Of a DNA stretch of 64,000 bases, positions 62,581-64,000 are shown one piece after another. The number at the start of each line of letters is the position of its first letter. The first letter of the stretch is position 1. The notes under the pieces are model-generated. The model was not told the DNA's origin. It did no database searches and saw nothing but the letters and a program-made list of their open reading frames with translations. Both the position numbers and the translations under genes were made by a program. The stretch lies in NCBI RefSeq assembly GCF_905475395.1, contig NC_058339.1, positions 81,000,520 to 81,064,519 on the forward strand. Reading direction: 5' to 3'. This stretch comes from Chrysoperla carnea (Eukaryota > Arthropoda > Insecta > Neuroptera > Chrysopidae).

Positions 62581-62849
62581 TGCTTTAATGAACCAGCTGT
62601 GTTTGTATATAAACATAACAAATACATAAGCAAATGTTAAACGTAGATATACAAATACAAACACATACATGACTGTGTACAATTATTATAATACAGAATA
62701 CACTCACAGTGAAACTACGCAGTAATAAAATGTAATGACAAGTAAAAGTTTTTATGTACATCATTTACATGTAACAATACAAAATAACAGAGTATAAACT
62801 TATAAAAGTTCGATTATTTGAGTAAAAATAATAAATATTTATTACAAAA

Positions 62850-63008
62850 ATGTCGGTAGACGGTGTTGGTAACGATTTACAAATTATTTACGAATTACGT
62901 TGGAAAAGTGATATTGGTAATAGGTACAATACAGATAAAGTAAATATTATGGGTATTTTAGATACAGCTGATACTTGTGCTGATTGGACCTCATTTAAAT
63001 CGTATTTG
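62850..63008 (+). CDS. Probable first coding exon of an unidentified gene (continues past the window)
   Basis: An ATG at 62850 preceded by ACAAAA opens 53 codons that end exactly at a plausible donor (TATTTG then GTAAAT at 63009), phase 0. The text is high-complexity and protein-like: IIYELRWKSDIGNRYNTDKV, then MGILDTADTCADWTSFKSYL. I do not recognise the family. No second exon could be placed confidently in 63009-64000, so the intron probably extends beyond the window. The alternative is a chance frame ending at the TGA at 63015, but codon use and composition favour a real exon. Confidence 0.6.
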
Positions 63009-64000
63009 GTAAATTGATTTTTTTTTTGTAAATAAATTTTTATTTTTCATTTTTGCATTGTTGTTCATTTGTTTCGATATGATGACTAATCACTATCACA
63101 TATTGTTGGAGCAAATGGCGGATCGAATGTTTGTAAATAAAAAATGGTTGTAGTTTTGAACTTTTGACATTTAAAATAGTAAACAATTTTTGTAGGATAT
63201 TTCATAACATAAATAGATGCAAAAGTTTGTCTATGAATATTTTAAGCCGAAAATCAATTTAAAAAAATAGAGGATAGGTCTTAAAATAAATTTAAGGGGT
63301 AAAGACCGTAAAAAATAAATTATGGATGGCCATTTTCATATTTCGTAGTACCAGACCTGTCATTCGAAAATTAGTCTAAAAATTTCGAAAAATTTGTGAT
63401 TTTTGATTTCGATCAAAAACTATTTGAGTTTGACCACCTCATTTTCAGAAAAAAATTATTTTTGAGCCTGGTATTGTTTAATCAAAATTGTATTATATTT
63501 AGAATAATAATGCCCGCTATTATTAATAATTTCCGCAACAGTCGTATCAGGATGAAAATTTGCTTTGCGTTAGTATAGAAAAGGGTGAATCATGAGGATT
63601 TGGAACTGATAAGCAATTCTTATCGTGGTCGATTATTCAATTGTTTTTGTTTTCTAGTTTTATGTTTCACCTAATTATTTCTAGTTTTTTTTTTTAAATC
63701 ATAATATTCAAAGTATTTTAGCCATAAGATTCTCCTTTGTTCATTAACGTATTTAAATAAACAGTAATTTTAGAAATCATGAATAACCTTGGAAATTTTG
63801 TAATTTTACATTATTTTAAACATTTTTTTTTTATTAATTACAGAATTTTAATTATACTGATTTTTTTAATAAAAATTTCCATATACCTAAATTTATTAAT
63901 TATTAAAATTGTCGAGTCACACGCTAGCTTTTTAATTATTTTATGTTTCGGTTTTACTTTATGAAATGTAAACCTTTCCCTTCCACATTCAATTATATAA
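63009..64000. other. Likely intron 1 of the gene starting at 62850
   Basis: AT-rich sequence with T runs and only short random frames. No acceptor followed by a convincing coding segment is visible. Confidence 0.4.

Larger units (their letters stand above)
58166..62849. other. Intergenic region between divergent starts of Nup153 and the next gene
   Basis: AT-rich sequence with the tandem array at 60722-62090 and a repeat-like block at 62420-62580. The Nup153 promoter should lie just above 58165 and that of the next gene just below 62850; no clear core motif stands out at either. A short duplication (CTACGTAACATTAAA) occurs at 59132-59162. Confidence 0.6.

Overview
The window looks like nuclear DNA of an insect. 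It is strongly AT-rich, its genes are split by GT-AG introns, it is littered with inverted-repeat elements and decayed retroelements, and two deeply conserved animal nuclear genes are recognisable exon by exon (WAC and Nup153). The order of insect cannot be fixed from this sequence. I see no bacterial-style operon, rRNA, tRNA or CRISPR array.

Layout. (1) 1-15773, minus strand: a very large nuclear-looking gene I cannot name. Nine exons can be joined in phase. The last exon is over 6.1 kb, still open at position 1, and is built from at least three families of in-frame protein repeats (39, about 43 and 47 residues). Its introns carry a Ty1/copia relic with LTRs, a TTAA-flanked MITE and a direct-repeat pair. 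(2) 15774-22735: intergenic, largely fold-back and TIR elements. (3) 22736-29206, plus strand: WAC, eight exons, about 585 residues, complete from start to stop. (4) 29207-37832: gene-poor, with a second TTAA MITE, a 661-bp element with 143-bp inverted ends and a TA microsatellite. (5) 37833-39096, plus strand: a decayed intronless caspase-like locus with one p20-p10 unit and a second p20 unit fused behind it. (6) 39100-48119: non-coding, with more inverted repeats. (7) 48120-58165, minus strand: Nup153, seven coding exons, about 1448 residues, with five RanBP2-type zinc fingers, an FG-repeat region and the conserved basic C-terminus; intron 1 holds a non-LTR retrotransposon relic. (8) 58166-62849: intergenic, with a young tandem array of about 305-bp units that has diverged single-copy relatives elsewhere in the window. 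(9) 62850 onward, plus strand: the probable first coding exon of an unidentified gene that leaves the window.

WAC (chromatin-linked H2B ubiquitination adaptor) and Nup153 (nuclear-basket nucleoporin) are housekeeping nuclear genes; nothing suggests they form a functional cluster. The least explained item is the giant repeat protein gene. The clearest structural novelties are the caspase-like fusion pseudogene, the 305-bp array and the unnamed inverted-repeat elements.
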